From NCBI RefSeq assembly GCF_000379765.1, contig NZ_KB903454.1:1-64000 (forward strand): a stretch of 64,000 nt of DNA, written 5' to 3'. How positions within the stretch are numbered: the stretch's first letter is position 1; each line of letters begins with the position of its first letter. Below the pieces are notes generated by a model. It worked only from the letters and a program-made list of their open reading frames with translations, ran no database searches and was not told where the DNA came from. The DNA comes from Flexithrix dorotheae DSM 6795 (lineage in GTDB: Bacteria > Bacteroidota > Bacteroidia > Cytophagales > Flammeovirgaceae). This document shows, in pieces, positions 60,998 to 64,000 of this stretch. The position numbers were made by a program, and so were the translations under genes.

Positions 60998-61393
60998 TTA
61001 GGCACTTAAATCAAAAGAAAATTTTTCATTATAGCAGGCAGTCATTAAATCCTTATGCTTAATTAATATTTTTCGGATTGATTTAGAAGTAATCAGGTAA
61101 TGTTTAAAAAAGTTATTACTTTTTGTGAATAAATAATCTTCAGGGTACTCTTCCAGTAATTCATTCCAATTCCTTAGTTCTACCAAAAGCTTATCAATAG
61201 ACATATTTAAACCTACCAATTGATTTTGTAATCCATAAAGTTTATAGAATACATGCTGACTAATCCCATCATTGTCGAGAATTTCGGAAAGCTCAATAAG
61301 TTCTGCAATAAGCTTTTCCTTTACCTCTTCCAATAGAATTCTCCATTCTTTTGTTTGGGAAAAGATGTCTTTGGTATAGATCAAAGGTTCCAT
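60998..61393 (-). CDS. hypothetical helical protein
   Basis: 131 residues, mainly helical and acidic/basic mixed with two Trp (KEWRILL and RNWNELLEEYPEDYLF). Two long amphipathic helices (about 15-45 and 50-80) and a basic C-terminal one (KSIRKILIKHKDLM). No signal peptide, no membrane span, no family recognised. Its fold could be a four-helix bundle. It stands alone between long spacers. Start at 61393 has ATG with an A-rich leader. Confidence 0.6.
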   Translation of the reverse strand: MEPLIYTKDIFSQTKEWRILLEEVKEKLIAELIELSEILDNDGISQHVFYKLYGLQNQLVGLNMSIDKLLVELRNWNELLEEYPEDYLFTKSNNFFKHYLITSKSIRKILIKHKDLMTACYNEKFSFDLSA

Positions 61394-61875
61394 AGGCCTG
61401 AGGGTTTAGGTTTTGGATTGGTTAAGAAATAAAAATTTGTAGTTATAACTTAAATCTATTCATCCGGTTTTTCAGTCCGAAACTTTAAATACTTTGGCTG
61501 GATTTGAAAATATCAAATTAAAATTTCGAGTTTTTCTTCTTCTTAAATCACTCAAAATGCTTGGCTATCATTTCTTAATAAAAGTTAATGAATATAGGGA
61601 TTTTTGTTTTTATTTCCTAAACATCCTTTAGAATTCTTTTTAAGATTTAACTCAATCAGATAATCACCCTATATTGCGAAAGCCAACAAAAAGCACTCCT
61701 GAATAGGCTATGGACAATGTTTCAAATAACGTCCCTTCTTGAAAAAAAAATTTCCCAATAGATGTGACCTTTTTAAAAAGCCTCGTAATGCTTACATAAA
61801 AAAACTAAATATTGGGGGTAATAGAAACAATCGCCAAACAAAATGAAGAAGTCTAAAACCCTGAAAACTAATTAA
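61394..61875. other. intergenic region, nothing firm
   Basis: 482 bp, AT-rich, between the divergent 60998 and PepSY-like genes. I could not find a consensus promoter, tRNA-like fold, hairpin with more than 8 bp or convincing small ORF. Confidence 0.4.
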
Positions 61876-61893
61876 ATGCAAATCAATAAAATT

Positions 61894-62364
61894 ATGAAAA
61901 AACTAGTAGGTATTTCTTTGTTATTTGTGTTTTTCCTGTTTGGATTAAATGTTTCTGCATTTAACGATGTACCGCAAAAAATTAAACAAGCATTCTCTGA
62001 CAAATTTGAAGATGCAGAACCTTCACAATGGGATTTTAACGAGAAAATATATGTAGCTTATTTTGAGGAAGGAGGAGACTTCTTCTATGCCAGGTTTGAC
62101 GCTGAAGGTAACTGGACTGAAACTGGCAAATTCATATCTGAAGACGAGGTAAACGAGAAAGTTTTAACTGCTGCTTCAGAAATGTTCAATCCTGTAGATA
62201 TCACTGAGTACTATGAAGTTACCAACAGTAAAGGCAGCAAAGCCTATATGGTTTTGGTAGACCAGGTGGAAGAAAGGAAAATGGTTATTTTCTCCAAAGA
62301 TGGTAAAATGGTAAGATCAGAAGTATTTGCAGTGCAATTGCTTGATGATATCGATCAAAACTAA
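61894..62364 (+). CDS. PepSY-like domain exported protein
   Basis: From the ATG at 61894 there is a signal peptide (about 1-23, LFGLNVSAF). The 130-residue mature part follows the PepSY-like (PF11396) pattern: VPQKIKQAFSDKFEDAEPSQWD, YVAYFEEGGDFFYARFDAEGNWTETG and MVIFSKDGKMVRSE. Such proteins are common in Bacteroidota and related to the fold of a beta-lactamase-inhibitor; role unknown. An ATG at 61876 would add six residues. It is convergent with an ECF sigma gene, and both share a terminator. Confidence 0.82.
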   Translation: MKKLVGISLLFVFFLFGLNVSAFNDVPQKIKQAFSDKFEDAEPSQWDFNEKIYVAYFEEGGDFFYARFDAEGNWTETGKFISEDEVNEKVLTAASEMFNPVDITEYYEVTNSKGSKAYMVLVDQVEERKMVIFSKDGKMVRSEVFAVQLLDDIDQN

Positions 62365-62400
62365 TGGGCAAAAAGGTTTAAGAGTATAAACACATTTAAA

Positions 62401-62430
62401 GGGCCAGGTAATTCCTGGTCTTTTTTATTT
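62401..62430. terminator. terminator between PepSY-like and sigma genes
   Basis: GGCCAGG / CCTGGTC stem (one G-U) with a 5-base loop followed by a T-run; it overlaps the last codons of the sigma gene. Confidence 0.7.
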
Positions 62431-62982
62431 CAGGTAATTCTTATGGAGTTTTGTAATTTTTTCCCTGGCCCGTTTTAATCTCATCTTCACAGCACTTTCT
62501 CCCAAATCAAGAGAATCCTGAATTTCTTTTACCGACAACTTTTCGTTGTATTTTAAAAGCAAAATCAATTTTTCCTCCGGGGTTAATTTTTCCATTAATT
62601 CGGCCAGGACTTCCATTGTAATTTCTGGGGGCAACTCTTCATCCAACTCAGAAATATCCTCCACCGAATCGGCTATTTCTCTGGTGATTTCCAGGTTGAG
62701 TTTTTTCTTGTTTTTTCTTAAAAAATCGATGCAGGTATTTTCTGCAATGGTTAAAATCCAGGCCCCAAACTTAGCTCCATCTTTAAAGGAATTAAGTTTT
62801 AAATAAACTTTAATTATCGTTTCCTGAGTAAGATCTTTAGCCTGATCTTCATCCTTTACCATGAATTTACATTTGGAAAAAACCTTGGGTTGATACCGGG
62901 TTAAAAGTTCCCCAAAAAGGGAGGCATCAAAATTTTCTCTCAATTGAACAACGATGGCCTCTTCCGTCATATCAGCATTCAT
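62425..62982 (-). CDS. ECF-type RNA polymerase sigma factor
   Basis: 185 residues. Region 2 is about 20-88 (FGELLTRYQPKVFSKCKFMV, DQAKDLTQETIIKVYLKL, AWILTIAENTCIDFLRK). Region 4 is about 128-180 (KLTPEEKLILLLKYNEKLS and the helix-turn-helix VKEIQDSLDLGESAVKMRLKRARE). The acidic linker DISELDEELPPEIT is long. No anti-sigma gene follows; the gene to the right is divergent and encodes a membrane sensor. Regulon unknown. An ATG at 62970 is an alternative start (MTEEAIVV). Confidence 0.88.
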   Translation of the reverse strand: MNADMTEEAIVVQLRENFDASLFGELLTRYQPKVFSKCKFMVKDEDQAKDLTQETIIKVYLKLNSFKDGAKFGAWILTIAENTCIDFLRKNKKKLNLEITREIADSVEDISELDEELPPEITMEVLAELMEKLTPEEKLILLLKYNEKLSVKEIQDSLDLGESAVKMRLKRAREKITKLHKNYLK

Positions 62983-63195
62983 AAAAAAATATATAAATCA
63001 GTCGAAAAGATTATCGAAATTTACCTTCCGACAATTATAATTATAAATTTTAATTCCACCGTAAAAGTTTCCCTTTGAAGTTGATAAAAGTTTAAATTAA
63101 AATGAAGTTCATGGCATTTTTCCTTCCATCAGGAATTCATTTCGATTATCCCCAAAGAAATTATCCAATTCTCATTTTTTAACTAAATTAAGCCC

Positions 63196-64000
63196 ATGAA
63201 TCAGCAACCTTTGTTAAAAATCGGGCTCATTTTAATGGTGATTTTTCTTTTGCCAGTTATTTCTTTTTCGGTTTATGAAATATCCCAGCTCAATCAAAAT
63301 GAAAAGGATATAAAGGAAATTTATGACAACCAACTGGATGCCATTTTGTATTCCGTAAATCAATACTCAAATGATGTGATCAATTCTATTGCCAGTGAAT
63401 TGAATAGTGCTTTGAATGATCATTACACAAATGGAGAAAAGGCGGTTCAGGCCATAATGGAAGAAAATGAATCGATTACTCATATTTTTTTGATCAATAA
63501 TTTAAGTGAATTGAAAATCACCTTTTTGGGTAAGGATACTCTGAGAAATAAAGAAGCTCTTTCCATTGCAATAAAAGAATTGGTGTTGTTTAATAATGAT
63601 GTGGTGAAGAAACTTTTTACGTTTCAAAGAGGAGGTTATAGAAAAATTGAAGGACTTAATAAACCAGAATTACCGAATGGTAAGTTTCCCTTAATTTTTT
63701 TATTGGATGAAGATAATCAGGATTATCAAATTGCAGGGTTAATTGTAGATCCTGAACTTTTTATTCAGGAGGAAATGGGACCCAAAATCCAATCAATTTC
63801 TCTGGAAAAGTTTATTATCACAGCTTTCCATCAAAACATTGAAAACCCGGTTTATAGCACAGAAGACTTTGAAGGAAAAACTATTCAGCAAAGCCGCCCG
63901 CTATGGCTTTTTCCCGGTTATGAATTGGGCATCATCCTGAAAGGAGAAACAATTGATCAATTGGTCAGACAGCGGTCACAAACTGACTTAATCTTTATTT
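63196..64000 (+). CDS. membrane sensor protein, N-terminal part (probable histidine kinase)
   Basis: The frame is open from the ATG at 63196 to the right edge (268 codons). It begins with a membrane helix (about 8-28, IGLILMVIFLLPVISFSVYE). A roughly 220-residue extracytoplasmic domain follows, rich in Asn/Asp and predicted helices and strands (NNLSELKITFLGKD, FPLIFLLDEDNQDYQIAGLI). At the cut it reaches a segment (GYELGIILKGETIDQLVRQR) that precedes the second helix. This layout is that of a sensor histidine kinase, but no kinase residues are inside the window. It is divergent from the sigma gene. Confidence 0.6.
   Translation, partial: MNQQPLLKIGLILMVIFLLPVISFSVYEISQLNQNEKDIKEIYDNQLDAILYSVNQYSNDVINSIASELNSALNDHYTNGEKAVQAIMEENESITHIFLINNLSELKITFLGKDTLRNKEALSIAIKELVLFNNDVVKKLFTFQRGGYRKIEGLNKPELPNGKFPLIFLLDEDNQDYQIAGLIVDPELFIQEEMGPKIQSISLEKFIITAFHQNIENPVYSTEDFEGKTIQQSRPLWLFPGYELGIILKGETIDQLVRQRSQTDLIFI

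Noticed and set aside
1-64000. tRNA, rRNA, CRISPR arrays and prophage modules
   Set aside because: I looked in all spacers for T-arm-like sequence, regularly spaced repeats and phage structural genes and found none by eye; a covariance-model scan would be the decisive check.

Overview
The window is AT-rich, gene-dense DNA that most likely comes from a free-living, probably marine or soil, member of the Bacteroidota; Cytophagales is my best guess and is tentative. The evidence is: promoters of the Bacteroidota type (TTG or TTTG, about 19-21 bp, then TAnnTTTG), many short-lipobox lipoproteins, a TonB receptor paired with a DUF4249 lipoprotein, an OmpA protein with the TPR / PD40 / regulatory-domain / OmpA order of PorE, DUF3109, and a DPE2-like 4-alpha-glucanotransferase with CBM20 modules. 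I found no tRNA, rRNA, CRISPR array or prophage. The only mobile DNA is the 3' part of an IS5-type transposase at the left edge.

Layout. 0-10 kb: transposase remnant, sarcosine/N-methyl-amino-acid oxidase, universal stress protein, DUF3109, DUF2167, a NUP-family lipoprotein, and three proteins with a recognisable enzyme fold whose catalytic residues seem to be lost (NlpC/P60-like, glycogen-debranching-like, GH73-like). 10-15 kb: a two-domain protein with a perfect 25-bp palindrome over its promoter, an ECF sigma / TPR membrane protein pair, glnS, and a hairpin-rich spacer ending in a 35-codon membrane micro-ORF. 15.2-27.3 kb: ten genes on the minus strand, mostly tightly spaced, diverging from a LacI regulator at 27.7 kb. 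They encode a DUF5060 glycosidase, Kelch protein, CBM-like lipoprotein, tartrate/isopropylmalate-type dehydrogenase, cyclase, serine hydrolase, four-carbon acid sugar kinase, CE15-type esterase, MFS acid transporter and Gfo/Idh/MocA oxidoreductase. The divergent control region holds two operators 21 bp apart, each over the -33 element of one of two back-to-back promoters.

29-34 kb: a three-gene unit for a 2-oxoacid:ferredoxin oxidoreductase (KorAB) with a GltD-like FAD/Fe-S partner. 34-45 kb: sulfatase, KptA, a small membrane protein, a 55-codon ORF, TonB receptor + DUF4249, an outer-membrane barrel, a Tat-exported PhoX, and a MarR regulator with proA. 45-64 kb: a thioester alpha-2-macroglobulin, a cyclic-nucleotide-gated-type K+ channel, a DUF892 protein, a second sulfatase, DPE2-like MalQ, the PorE-like protein, a PepSY-like protein, another ECF sigma factor, and the sensor part of a membrane protein cut by the right edge.

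How it fits together. The 15-27 kb locus is the clearest system. I infer that it takes an extracellular glycan or glycoside carrying acidic sugars, cleaves glycosidic and ester bonds outside the cytoplasm, imports the acid through the MFS carrier, and handles a C4 sugar acid by phosphorylation and oxidative decarboxylation. In that scheme a tartrate-dehydrogenase-type enzyme stands where PdxA2 stands in the known D-threonate route. It has no SusC/SusD pair, so it is not a classical PUL. Substrate and reaction order are inference.
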